From positions 310,001 through 374,000 of the forward strand of contig JAFEMH010001480.1 of NCBI GenBank assembly GCA_022495995.1: a stretch of DNA of 64,000 bases, read 5' to 3'. Under the pieces are notes generated by a model, which saw nothing but the letters and a program-made list of their open reading frames with translations, ran no database searches and was not told the DNA's origin. Source of the DNA: Adenophora triphylla var. japonica. Lineage: Eukaryota > Streptophyta > Magnoliopsida > Asterales > Campanulaceae. The first letter of the stretch is position 1. Every line of letters starts with the position of its first letter. Shown in pieces: positions 23,701 to 33,941 of the stretch. The position numbers and the translations under genes are program-made.

Positions 23701-25649
23701 GCTTTCTGTTGCGAGATAGAGTTGGGACCTAAGCCTGTCAAGGAACCTTGGTACAATCAGGTTTACCAGTTCCTCAAAGATGGGGAGTCAGCTTTTGAAG
23801 ACGAAGAAGGTAGACTGAAGGAAGGCATCAAATCCAAAAGCCTGCAAGCCTTGAAGCGGCTGGCCTCTTACTATGTCATCCTAGGAGGTGAGCTGTACAA
23901 AAAACGATACCAAGGACCGCTTCTTCTGTGTGTCACCAAAGAAAAGGCAAGAGAGCTAATGAACGAAGTCCATAATGGTCTCTGCGGTCCTCACATGAAT
24001 GCTAGAGCACTGATGCAAGTGATCCTCAGAATGGTTTACTACTGGATTTTCATGGAAACAGACTGTGTTCAGCATGTCCGAGAGTGCGACAAGTGCCAAC
24101 GGTTTGTCAACCTTAATCATCTTCCGCCTCACGACCTGTACTGCATGACGACTCCTTGGCCGTTTGCAACTTGGGATATTGACGTAATAGGGAAGATAGC
24201 CCCGGCTGGAAGCAATGGGCATGAATTTGTGTTGGTGGCAGTGGATTACTTCACGAAATGGGTAGAAGCAAAGTCCTATAAAGTCCTCACTTCCAAGAAA
24301 GTGGCCCAGTTTATCAAAGAAAACATCATGTGCAGATATGGGGTGCCAAATGAGATCATCTCCGATAACGGGATGCACTTTGAAGGAGACTGGGATAGAT
24401 TATTGTCAGAATTCAGAGTTACTTGCCACAAATCATCCCCATACAAGCCTCAGACCAATGGAGCAGTAGAAGCTGCCAATAAGACACTCGAAAGAATCAT
24501 CCGAAAGATGGCCACCCGCGGTCGTGATTAGGGGTGTGCAAGAAAACCTGAAACACCGAAAAAACCGTGCCGAACCGAAAAAATCGAGCCAAAATTACCG
24601 AATAACCGACTAAAACCGAAATGTGCGGTTTCTTTTTAAGTAGAAATCGAACTTTTCGGTACGGTACGGTTTTTCTATTTGGCTACCGATATGAAAAACC
24701 GAACCGTATCGATTATACTAAAACAATGTTGTTTTACTATATTTTTGGAAGTTTATATACTAATTTATATGCATTTCACATTTAAACACATATTTCACTT
24801 ATCTGATTATGCACACTAAAATAAAATATTCATTACTTGATAAAGTGGTTAATTAATAATTCATTAATTCGTTAACATGTTTTTACATGTCTTTATTTCT
24901 CAACTCTTTATAAGTTCATGATTTTGCTTGATTTTTTTTTAAATAGGCAATGTTGGAAAAGCATAAAAAAGATGAAAAAGTATAACAATGGTAACGCCTT
25001 TAAAAACCGAAAAAAAAAACCGAACCGATTTACAACCGATACCGAAAACCGAAACACCGAACCGAATGAAAACCGAACTCAAACGGTTTTGATATTCAAT
25101 AAACCGAAAGTATTCGGTACGGTATCGATTTTATCTCAAAACCAAACCAAACCGTACCGCGTACACCCCTAGTCATGATTGGCCCGAGAAACTGCATCCG
25201 ACACTCTGGGACTACAGAACTTCTGTCAGGACAGCCACGGGAGAAACCCCTTTTGCTTTAACCTACGGGATGGAAGCAGTACTACCAATAGAGTTGGAAA
25301 TCCCGTCGCTAAGGGTGAAGTAGAGTGGTTGCGAAGCCGGCATGATGAGCTTGCCCTACTTGATGAAAGGAGATTAAAGGCCATGGAACATACCCGAGCC
25401 TACTAGAGGCGAATGGCCAGGGCGTTCGACAAAAAGGTCAAGGCCAAAGATATCAAAGAAGGTAATTTGGTGTTGAAAGAAAAGCCCCCTACCAGAGACA
25501 ACCCTCTAGGAAACTGGGAACCTGTTTGGATTGGTTCGTACATAGTACAGAAGATACTGTCTGGAGGAGCATTGAAACTTGCAAACCTGGATGGCAATCC
25601 TTTTGTTCACCCAGTCAACGGTGACAAGCTCCGCCGGTACTATGTCTAA
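23701..25649 (+). pseudogene. Element O integrase, split by a hAT-like insertion
   Basis: The frame is nearly intact. Zinc-binding part: HNGLCGPHMN...CDKCQ (about 23970-24099). Catalytic core: WDIDVIGKIAPAG (24174), YFTKWVEAKSYK (24247), IISDNGMHFEGDW (24355, second Asp) and NGAVEAANKTLERII (24457, Glu). The hAT-like element interrupts between GRD and [14 protein letters not shown] (resumes at 25180). The C-terminal part ends GDKLRRYYV at 25649, with TAG/TGA-type stops near 25320 and 25405. No chromodomain follows, as expected for Tat. Confidence 0.85.
24529..25171. mobile_element. hAT-like non-autonomous element in the integrase
   Basis: The ends are TAGGGGTGTGCA and TACACCCCTA (imperfect terminal inverted repeats). 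The flanking 8-bp duplication is GTCGTGAT / GTCATGAT (7 of 8). Both subterminal parts are rich in AACCGAACCG-type units facing inward. No transposase frame is present. Removing it rejoins the integrase frame. Confidence 0.8.
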
Positions 25650-25917
25650 AATAAAAAAAAAAAGAAGGAAAAGAAAAAAAAGAAAAAAAATAAATAAAAA
25701 AATAGTGCAAAAGAGTAATACCCAGCTAGGCTAAAAACCTTGAGAAGGGTAGTCTAGGAAAAAAAACTGGGTTGCACATATAAAAAAAAGAAAAAAATAT
25801 AATAGTGCGAAAGAGTAATACCTAGCTAGGCTGAAAACTCTGAAAAATAGCAGTCTAGGCAAAAAATAGGGTTGTGCATAAAAAAAAACAAAAAAAAATC
25901 CAAAGGTTCATTAGAAT

Positions 25918-25974
25918 GAACTACGAAGACCTGAGCCCCTTAGCCTTTCTTGTAAAAGGGGAACGTAGGCAGCC
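25918..25974 (+). other. CTACG...CGTAG hairpin after pol in element O
   Basis: GAACTACG (25918) and ACGTAGGCAGCC (25963) flank an inner CCCCTT / AAGGGG stem. It is equivalent to 16293-16351 in element N. Positions 25650-25917 are A-rich, with two copies of a 'taatacccagctaggctgaaaac' type repeat (about 120 bp apart). Confidence 0.6.
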
Positions 25975-26160
25975 AGAAATGGTTCGGTCTAAACAATAAA
26001 TAAGACATTCAAAGTTTCCATGAAATGTGTCTTGAATAATTTCTAAGATAATATCTCTTGTTATTTACAAATCAAAAACTTCTTGATGAGTTCAAGCACG
26101 GTCTACTCTTGACTCTGCTAACCTGCTACAAAGACTAAAACATACAAAAGGCCTAATCAA

Positions 26161-27706
26161 CTAATGTGTTTGCAAAAGCCATAAGTAGATACTCGGAATA
26201 GGCCTATCAATTGTCAACAACAGCGTCCTCCTTGTTCTTCTTTCTTTACCTCGACCTCGTCGAGTGTTCTTCCTTTTCTTCTTAATGATGTCTGTCTCCC
26301 TCATCCCTATCTTAGGAATCCTCACTGGAGCCTCCATCAAGCCTGTGTCAATAAGTGCCTTTTCCACCCTGGCACGAGTCCTTATCTCCTCTCGTTGAGC
26401 CTCAGTGAGGGGAGAAACCTCCGATAATCGTTCATACCTGGCTTCCAGGTCCCTAATAAGATAGCCCGAATGGTTGTGGCAACTAGCCCTCGCCTCGGTC
26501 TCCCTCAGAGTTCTGCTAGAGTCACGGTCAGCACCCAATAAAGCTTGACGCCTCTCTCCCAAAACAATCTGAGTCTCCCCCATTTCCCTCTCGTACCAAT
26601 CCAAGTAAACCATGGTCAAGATAGTATTCTTCCTGCTCTTGAGAATGGCCCTGGGTGGAAAAGCAGTGTATGTCCACGCTCTCGAGAAAATGAGAAGCTG
26701 TCTGGATCCCTCATGACAAAAGATTCTACCTCCATGGTATGGATGTCCTCCCAATCATCCAATGGCTCTTGCAAAGTCCCAAACTGCCTGGACACTAGGC
26801 AGGGAATGTAGAAAGACGACAAAGAGAGTCCCGGAGCCCTCACTATATAGGACTCCTGAAATGTCCTACGAGTCTGCAACCTCCAGTGAGGCACCCACCA
26901 GTGAATATCTGAGGTAGACAACCGAGCCATCATCAGCTCCCAGCTACTCTGATCCTGCTGTCTCGGTGCACCCCTCCGAGAAATCACCCAAGGACACTGG
27001 GTAGGCAAAGCCCCTAGCAAAGCCTCGAGTCTCTCCTGCAGCCATAAATTCAACACAGCTGGGCTCCCAGACCGCATGAAATGGTCCCCCTAGCCATCCT
27101 GTCAATGCCATGAAGAGTCTCCCCCAAAATCAGTGGGACGATATCTCTCTCGGCCCTGCAGTCTCTGACCATGTCCAAAAGGCCGCTGTGGCACACTCCG
27201 AAGGACTCGGCAGTGAATAGGAAGGAGAATACACAGAGGACAAAGGCCTCCATAGATACCGTGGTCGCAGCAGTACCCGGAGACCCGAATCTGCCCGAAA
27301 TATCAGAAATGTCAATTCTGTTAGGGGCTATCATCATCCCTTCGGCCTCTTTCGGAGAAATTTGCAGAAAAGATGCCAACTTTACGGTCACCGGCAAGTC
27401 CCGGGTCAAAGGAATCGAGATGGCCTCAGTTTCTGGACCCCCAATCAATGCCCGAAAATCTTCAAAGTTTGGAACGAGCTCATTGTAAGAAAAGTAGTAA
27501 AAATGTCTCCGAACGTCCCAAAACCTCGTTGCTGCTCTCAAAAGGTCCCAATCAGGTGGGAGGTCTTTCAAATGCCATAAAGACTTGATCTTGAAGGTGC
27601 TATCGAATATCCCCTTATGAGATTGAAAGTTGTATCTCATCCAGGATTGGAGGTCGGACAGAAAACGATCCCTTTTCCCCTTTTGCAATCGGACTGGTTT
27701 TTCCAT
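26161..27706 (-). pseudogene. Antisense gene 2 of element O (PMD/DUF7745-like protein)
   Basis: A minus-strand ATG at 27706 begins MEKPVRLQKGKRDRF. Blocks in order: LKDLPPDWDLLRAATRFWD, FSYNELVPNFEDFRALIG (the RF-W-D...E..P....F.ALIG pattern of PMD/DUF7745 proteins), FVLCVFSFLFTAESFG, IVPLILGETLHGIDRMA, then after a frameshift near 27070 VLNLWLQERLEALLGALPT. After another near 26700 comes a helical C-terminal part (REMGETQIVLGERRQALLGA, EARYERLSEVSPLTEAQREE) and a basic tail (KKKRKNTRRGRGKERRTRRT). The basic tail suggests a nuclear or nucleic-acid-binding protein, which is inference. The domain assignment was made by eye. Confidence 0.6.
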
Positions 27707-27803
27707 GGCAGTAATCCGACTCGATGATTTTTTGGTCAAAAATGTGCTCTGGAATCAGTTGGGACAAGTCTAAGTTGAAAATGAAATGAAAAGGACATCT
27801 CTT

Positions 27804-27889
27804 GATTTATTTGCAGAAAACCAGTTCAGACAAGGCTCCAAGCTGTGCGGCTTCTTTTGCCCTAGACCTGGCCGGACGGCTTCATTCGC
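27804..27889 (-). promoter_or_regulatory. Promoter of antisense gene 2 (element O): TATA-like box plus palindrome pair
   Basis: The family O motif GCCGGACGGCTTCATT is at 27871, and a diverged copy (GCTGTGCGGCTTCTTT) at 27842, 28-29 bp apart. On the minus strand a TATA-like GCAAATAAATC (27814-27804) follows, about 100 bp before the ATG at 27706. In element N the matching TATA box is also about 100 bp before the ATG. Confidence 0.55.
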
Positions 27890-28254
27890 TTCTGCAGAAA
27901 AAAATCTGCAGCAGCCAAAGCTGCTGCCCAAGTGGGATTCTCACCCCACTTTCTTAACAAAACCTGCATAAAAACATTCACAAACACCATTCATACATTC
28001 ATACACCATCATTAACCATTTCGACTCACCATCATAAACCATTTCGGCTCAAATTCTGCCCCATTTCCATGCAAAAAGTTGCCCCGAGGCTCAAGTAATA
28101 TGCAAAATAATAAAGGATCAATAAGAAAAGAAAAATAAAAGAACATTACATTGTCCTTGCCTCCTTGGCACCCAAATAAAAAGAAATAATACAAATTGTG
28201 CATAGTTTGTTCATTGTTTTCTCTCTCGCTCTCCTAGCTTAAGCCTAAGAAACC

Positions 28255-30760
28255 CTAAGTCTCCGATTCATCATCATCACTACTCAGCTCATAGAGCTCA
28301 GGATCCCTTAGCAGGTCCTCATCATCACTCACAGCAAATAAGTGGATGGGCACATGCTCGTACTCTGCCAGCTGCTCTAAAATGTCAGTGTTAGGCCCTT
28401 GTCCCCGAGGCACGACACTGGTAGATGATGAGTGGTACTCCGAGGCTGATGATGTAGAGGCCGTGCTCCCAATGTGCCTCCTCTTACGCTTGGGCTCCTG
28501 CACATTCCCCGCTGCCCTTGACGCGCAAGCCAGCTTCCTCAAGAGGGACCGAGCTAAATTCTTCCATCCCCTGTTCTGCCGCACCAAACTGTCATAGGTG
28601 CGAGCAGGGACCTGCGAGAAAGAAAAGAAAAGCTCAGAAAATCCCAGAAAAGTTCAAAATCGCAGAAAATAAAAAAAAGCCCAAAAGAAAAGGGACCCAT
28701 AGTTACTTACAGTGCTGTCAGTCGGCAAAGTATACTCGGCCTCCCTCGTGTCTGGAATAGGCACCATCAGCCTCCTCGGTACCCCGTTCACCACATAAGA
28801 AAGGTGAGCCAGAGGCATAGGTAGATCGGTCGGCTCAGCCTCCCCGTACCCCTGGGCAGCGGCTTTCTTTACCAACCTCATCCACTGACCAGTGCCTGGG
28901 CTGCAGCATAAACGGAGGAGGGTCATGAGGGGTGATCGCGTCCAAAGGAGGGACGTGACCGTGTTTCCTGGAGAATCGGTCCCCCAGATAAATAATATCG
29001 CAGGTCAAACCTTCCAGCCACCTCCTCTGCCTGGTCACCACCACGGCATCCCCTATCAAAGCCTCCGGATACCTCCCCCAGGGATAGAAGTCCACTCCCT
29101 CATGACCATCCCTGTTGATGATAGACTTCACCATCTTATAATCAAAGGTGATCCGGGTCTTCCCGGTGAACTTATCCCTAGCCTCTCCTCTCCAGCGCAC
29201 CATGGCCGAGAAGATAGCGGGATCACTCTGCTGGTTTCAAGGAAAGAACCCAATCACCTCGAAGTACCAGACCTGCATGTCAAAACATAAGGGTCATTTC
29301 TCTCATAAAGACTCAAGACGCAAAAGGAAAAAGAGAGAAAGAAAATGAGAGTAACTCAAGAGCGAAAGAAAAGCAACCTTATTCCGGCTGTACAAGTCCA
29401 AAGAGAAATAAAGCTCAGCTAATCCGGCCTCACCCCAAGAGACCTCCCCAACCACATCCAGAAATCCAGAGAGTCAAGCAAACAAATCATCGCCAACGTC
29501 CCAGAATTTGCAAAGATGGTGACAGACAAGGTCAACCACAAGAAAGCTCTCGCGAGCTAGTGGGCAGTCACCTCACTGGCTGCGAACTCCTCCATGCACC
29601 TCAAAATTTGAATCTCAACCAACCTCATCTCCATCCCCAGCCCCTTCGAACGGAGGTCAAATCCCACGTAATCTCTGAACTCGGCCTCAGAAATGTGATC
29701 CCTCCAGGTCACAGCCTATCAGTGAATCTCAAGCCAATAATGGCAGTAAAATCGGCGGGAGTCACCGTGACCTCTCCCCAGCTCGGATGAAAGCTGTGAG
29801 TGGTGTCCCACCAAAACTCTAAAAGAGCCTGGACCAGCCCCTTGCTCTTGGAGGTCACATGAATGCCTCGGCTGATAGCCTCGACGAAAGAGTGAAGACC
29901 AGTCGCCACCACTAACTGTCTGGGATTGTGGCCATCCTTTTCGAAGTTGGGCATCCTCTCCCACAACTTCACCGCTATCTCACCGGGTCCTCGGGACTTG
30001 CTCTCCTGCAATTAAGCACATCAAAAGCACGTTAGTCCTTCAGTTTATCTCAAAAGAATGCATACATTCACAAAAAAAAAGTGCACGCATTGTCAAAGAA
30101 AAGCATTCATAAGACGTTTCTAGCATCATTTGCCTAGAACACGTGTCTTTCATCATTTGAAACACGTCACCCCGAGCACATACTCTCCCAAACACAAAAT
30201 TTCCGATTTTCACAAAATTCTTTGCACATAAGTTTTAATTTTTCAAGATGGCATGCATGAATCCTTTACATCGTCCAAAATCTTGTTTTCACATCCATGA
30301 TCAGAAGTCAACCTAGTTCTAGCACATGCAAAAACTCCGTCACATTTTAGGCATTATTTTTCTTACTTTATTTTCAAAAAATGAGTCATTCTCATATTTT
30401 TTTCAAATAAATTGCACATGCATGTTTATTTATGTCCTTAGCCCCATATGTTAAGTATCAAATCCCTAAAATCATCAATAAAATCGCAAGAAAAATACAA
30501 AAATTCCCAAAATTCAAGTAAATCCCTAAATCAATCAAAAGTCAATTAAAATCGACGGAATCAAGCAAATCGAGAATGCTTACCCCAATCGATTGAGGTT
30601 TCATTGACTTGTGCTCCCTTTTTCTAGGATAAAACTCGAAAGTAGGTGTCGTGAAGTCATACTTCCGCTCCGTCCTAACGAATTCTCTCCGCCTCATCCT
30701 CGCGGCTTGCGACAAGGTCCGACGCGCTTGTCGAGGCAAGATGTTCCCTCCTTGATCCAT
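28255..30760 (-). pseudogene. Antisense gene 1 of element O (plant mobile domain protein, spliced)
   Basis: Exon 1 (30760-30584) encodes 59 residues from MDQGGNILPR to KPQSIG and ends at a GTAAGC donor. The next exon starts at 30005 after TTGCAG and encodes EIAVKLWERMPNF, LVVATGLHSFVEAISRGI, and FWWDTTHSFHPSWGEVTVTP then DFTAIIGLRF, the core pattern of the plant mobile domain. A frameshift at about 29709 and a stop near 29560 break the middle, which still shows ARAF and related PMD blocks. Later parts are VRWRGEARDKF, VDFYPWGRYPEALIGDAVVV, and a GTAAGT donor at 28710. The last exon starts at 28611 after CTCGCAG and ends with an acidic tail (SDDEDLLRDPELYELSSDDD) at a TAG. Good splice signals imply a real antisense transcript in the ancestor. 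Confidence 0.75.
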
Positions 30761-30871
30761 CTTGAGCAATAGAAAGCTAAAGGATTGAAAATCTTGGCAT
30801 TTCTCCCTCATTTCTCTCCTCTCTCCTCGACAAAAACAAAGGCAGCAATGTCTGCTGCCCGTTCTTCTGGT

Positions 30872-30948
30872 GTTTAAATAAATCTGGTGAAATTAGGTTT
30901 CAAGCCGAATGGCTTCTTTTTCCCCATCTCATGCCGGGCGGCTTCATT
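30872..30948 (-). promoter_or_regulatory. Promoter of antisense gene 1 (element O): TATA-like box plus palindrome pair
   Basis: GCCGAATGGCTTCTTT (30904-30919) and GCCGGGCGGCTTCATT (30933-30948) are 29 bp apart. On the minus strand ATTTATTTAAAC (30883-30872) follows and the ATG comes about 112 bp later at 30760. The same motif pair with 30-bp spacing lies upstream of the LTR TATA box at 32421. Confidence 0.65.
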
Positions 30949-31139
30949 CACCTCAGGCTGAATTTACACTTGTGCCCCTCCATTTTCCATTTAACCAAAA
31001 ATCCTCGTTATCTCCAAATGGAATAACGTTGTTTCTCAAAAATGCTCGTTATCTCCAAATGAAATAACATTTTCTCTCAAAAATCCTTCTGTTATCACCA
31101 AATGGAATAATGCCAGGTGACAACCTTCGAATTGTCAAA

Positions 31140-31540
31140 ATCAAACTTTAGCTACCTCTATCTTCTTGATAGCGACATAAGCTTTAGTCTTTCCAGCTTT
31201 AGCTACCTCTATCTCCTTGATAGCGACGTAAGCTTTAGTCTTTCTAGCTTTAGCTACCTCTATCTCATTGATAGCGACGTAAGCTTTAGTCTTTTCAGCT
31301 TTAGCTACCTCTATCTCCTTGATAGCGACGTAAGCTTTAGTCTTTTCAACTTTAGCTACCTCTATATCCTCGATAGCGACGTAAGCTTTAGTTTCATAAG
31401 GTGACAACCTCCATTAATTGTCAAATCAAATAAGGTGACAACCTCCATTAATTGTCAAATCAATTAAGGTGACAACCTTCATTAATTGTCAAATCAATTA
31501 AGGTGATTGTCAAATCAAATAAGGTGACTCCTCCATTAAT
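31140..31540 (+). repeat. Two adjoining tandem arrays in the 3' region of element O
   Basis: 31140-31400 holds about 4.5 copies of a 60-bp unit around AGCTTTAGCTACCTCTATCT. 31400-31540 holds about 4 copies of a 35-40-bp unit around GGTGACAACCTCCATTAATT. Frames on either strand here simply translate the repeat. Confidence 0.85.
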
Positions 31541-31591
31541 CGTCAAAATTCCAAGGACCCTAGACCTGTTCCTAACTATCTAGTGAACCTT

Positions 31592-32018
31592 GAACTACGA
31601 CCATGACTTGATTCCTCTGGGATAAGTGAACCTTGAACTACGACCACGACTTGATTCCTCTGGGATACGTAGGTAGCCTTTCGTAAAGGTCCAGCTATCC
31701 GACCACATTGGTCACCTCTTTCATTCATCACTCCTCAGTGGTGCATGAGCCTTTCATAAAGGTCCAGCCATCCGACCGCAGTGGTCACCCTTTTCATTCA
31801 TCACTCCTAAGTGGTGCATGAGTCTTTCATAAATGTTCAGCTATTTGACCACATTGGTCACTCCCTTCATTTGGCATATCCCCAGTAGGACCAGCCATTT
31901 GACCTCTTAGGTCACTTCTTTTCCATCTTCATAGCAAGGGACCAGTTTCTATTTGACATTCCCCAGTGGATTCCGAACTACGATCATAGCTTGATTCCTC
32001 CGGGATACGTAGGTAGCC
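31592..32018 (+). other. Three CTACG...CGTAG hairpin copies near the 3' end of element O
   Basis: Copies at 31592-31628 (3' arm lost), 31635-31678 and 31975-32018. The last two have inner stem ATTCC/GGGAT closed by a 3-base loop. Between them lie short direct repeats of 'tcataaaggtccagccatccgacc' type. A stem-loop CACTTGC-tct-GCAAGTG (32104-32120) precedes the polypurine tract. Confidence 0.6.
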
Positions 32019-32138
32019 TTCTAAAGGTTCAACCACTCGGCCTCCTTGGTCACCCAATCCGTCTCGGCAGTTCGCTAGATTGGATTCTTTTTATCGACAA
32101 CCCCACTTGCTCTGCAAGTGCCGTTGCCGAGGGGCTTC

Positions 32139-33941
32139 TGTAAGTACCCAAATCTGGCTCATGCCTTCCGGTTAAATTTCTCGACAATTCCCCGAACTTT
32201 CCTAAAGTTCAGGGGCAATTCTGGAACTTTTCCAAACTGTCCAAGGGAGGAAGGACCTGCAAGGAATTAAAATTTCAAGCAGTCCCTCGCTGGAATGAAG
32301 CTTCCAGCTGCCACCTTGCATGAATCTAGATGCAGGCTGAGTCATCAGTGGATAATGCCGGACGGCTTCCTTTGCAAGAGGTTAATGCCGGGCGGCTTCA
32401 TTAGGAAGCACACTGCAACCTATAAATAGAGGCCTCCTCTACCCATTTTAAAAAAGAACAATTAAGCATTGTCACTTTGCCAAAATTACTCCACGAATTT
32501 CCAGAGAGTTAGAACTCCCAAAAATCACCTCCCTCCTCCATAAAATCCATCCAAAACCCTTCCTATATAGGAAAATCCCCAAGGAAGATAGAGAGAACCA
32601 CCATTGGTAATCTCTCCTTCCTTTCTCCTTGAAATACTTTTATTATATTGTCATATTCATTACTTGTCATCTATATTGCCTTTACTTGTCATCAATATTG
32701 ATATATTGCCATAAAGATCTATCTTTGTCATGTAAACATCATCTTTCCCCCTTTCCCCTACACAAATGATTCATGGGGAATCCTATCCCAAGGATGAACA
32801 AGAGTCCACAAGTGGCTTGTTCTAGGGAGGATTCATCACATGATGATGTGAAATACTTATATTTTATTACATAAAAATGCAATCTTTACTCTTATTATGT
32901 CAATTCCCCTCCCTTGACCTAGCTTCCAAGGATTTTCCACCTCATAAGGTTCTTAAAGGACATAGGAAAGCCTCAAAGGTCTTCCCTTTACATTTGTGTC
33001 CTTAGATTTCATAATGTTCATTACATTTATTTCATAAATATGCAATCTTTACCTTTCAAAGTCATTCCCCCCATGTCCCTTTTGGTTGGATCACTCTCCG
33101 AGGATTGTCTAGTGACCTTTTAAGGCACAAAAGACATAGGACGAGTATAAAGATCCAATATTTATACCCCCTCCCTTAGTCCCCTTGGTTCTTGAAGCAT
33201 CCCGTGGTGTGGATCGGTGTAAAGACATCATCTTTACATCGTTTCTGCCATTAAAATGCCATAGTTGTAGTCCCTTTAGAAGCGGATGAATCTTAGCCCC
33301 TACATCTCCGATCATCACTTGAGACGAGCATAAATGTCCCTACTAAGCTCAATCGTCTCAAGATGTAGGATTGATGGGCAAAGGCTCTTCCTTTCTAAAG
33401 AGTCTCATTCTTGGACTATAAAAGGTGTCCCTCTCCCTATCATATATGACCAAGTCCCCAAAGAACGTTGTTTTAAGACACACCAAGGCTTTCACGCCTA
33501 CTATGGTTGATTATTCCAACGGGAGGGTAAAAAGGTCACTTAATGATGATCATAAATCCAAGATGAGCACGGGATCAAAATCCCGAATACATCAAATCCA
33601 AGAAATCCTGAGCGATAACCTTCTTATATGGTTTAAACGTCCGGTAGATAACTTGGTACATTCCCTCCTTTTTCAAATAACACACACACACATACGAGCA
33701 CACAAACGAGCACAAACTTCAGATCTAGGAAGACTTGCTTTCGTAAGGCTCCTTGGGTGAACGCGATCCGTTCATCCCAAGGATTAACTTAACCTCCGGA
33801 CCCTTATCCTTTTTTTTCAAAGTTTTGAGGAAATCAAAATGGCGTGGCGACTCCGTTTTTCAATTAACCGGTGTCTTTAAACTGAGGTGAAGCGGCGACC
33901 CTATAAGAAACGGTTCAATCCGCGATGGGCCCACATTCACA
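32139..33941 (+). repeat. LTR of Tat family O
   Basis: The LTR starts TGTAAGTACCC after polypurine tract GAGGGGCTTC and ends CCACATTCACA, followed by a primer-binding-like GTTTGGCGACTTTGCTGGG. The palindrome pair GCCGGACGGCTTCC / GCCGGGCGGCTTCATT (32357, 32387) is 30 bp apart, and the TATA box TATAAATA is at 32421. It has internal-type sequence on both sides, so it is shared between element O and a truncated neighbour. Confidence 0.8.
32357..32428 (+). promoter_or_regulatory. LTR promoter of family O: palindrome pair and TATA box
   Basis: The motifs at 32357-32372 and 32387-32402 are followed by TATAAATA at 32421-32428. The related LTR at 56047 has the same arrangement at 56267, 56297 and 56331. 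Confidence 0.7.

Larger units (their letters stand above)
2686..33941 (+). mobile_element. Tat-lineage Ty3/gypsy element, family O (decayed, interrupted by two insertions)
   Basis: Sense remnants appear in the order gag-like region, aspartic protease, reverse transcriptase, RNase H, a second RNase H, and integrase. Two antisense genes, a tandem repeat region, hairpin motifs, a polypurine tract and an LTR (32139-33941) follow. Two RNase H segments and antisense genes between pol and the 3' LTR are known features of the Tat lineage. The element is interrupted at 8416-23063 by element N and at 24529-25171 by a hAT-like element. The 5' boundary is unclear: the LTR to its left (1280-2685) belongs to another subfamily and no primer-binding site follows it. 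Positions 2686-3268 hold leader-like sequence without a recognisable gene. Confidence 0.75.

Noticed and set aside
31117..31407. Frames on both strands (SYLYLLDSD and VAIKEIEVAK repeats)
   Set aside because: They are only translations of the 60-bp tandem repeat and have no other support.
33425..33760. 111-codon frame in the family O LTR as a gene
   Set aside because: The related LTR at 56047 has indels breaking it and there is no domain signal.
1280..33941. LTRs at 1280 and 32139 as the matching pair of element O
   Set aside because: Both start TGTAAGTAC, but their sequences and palindromes differ strongly, and a polypurine tract precedes both.
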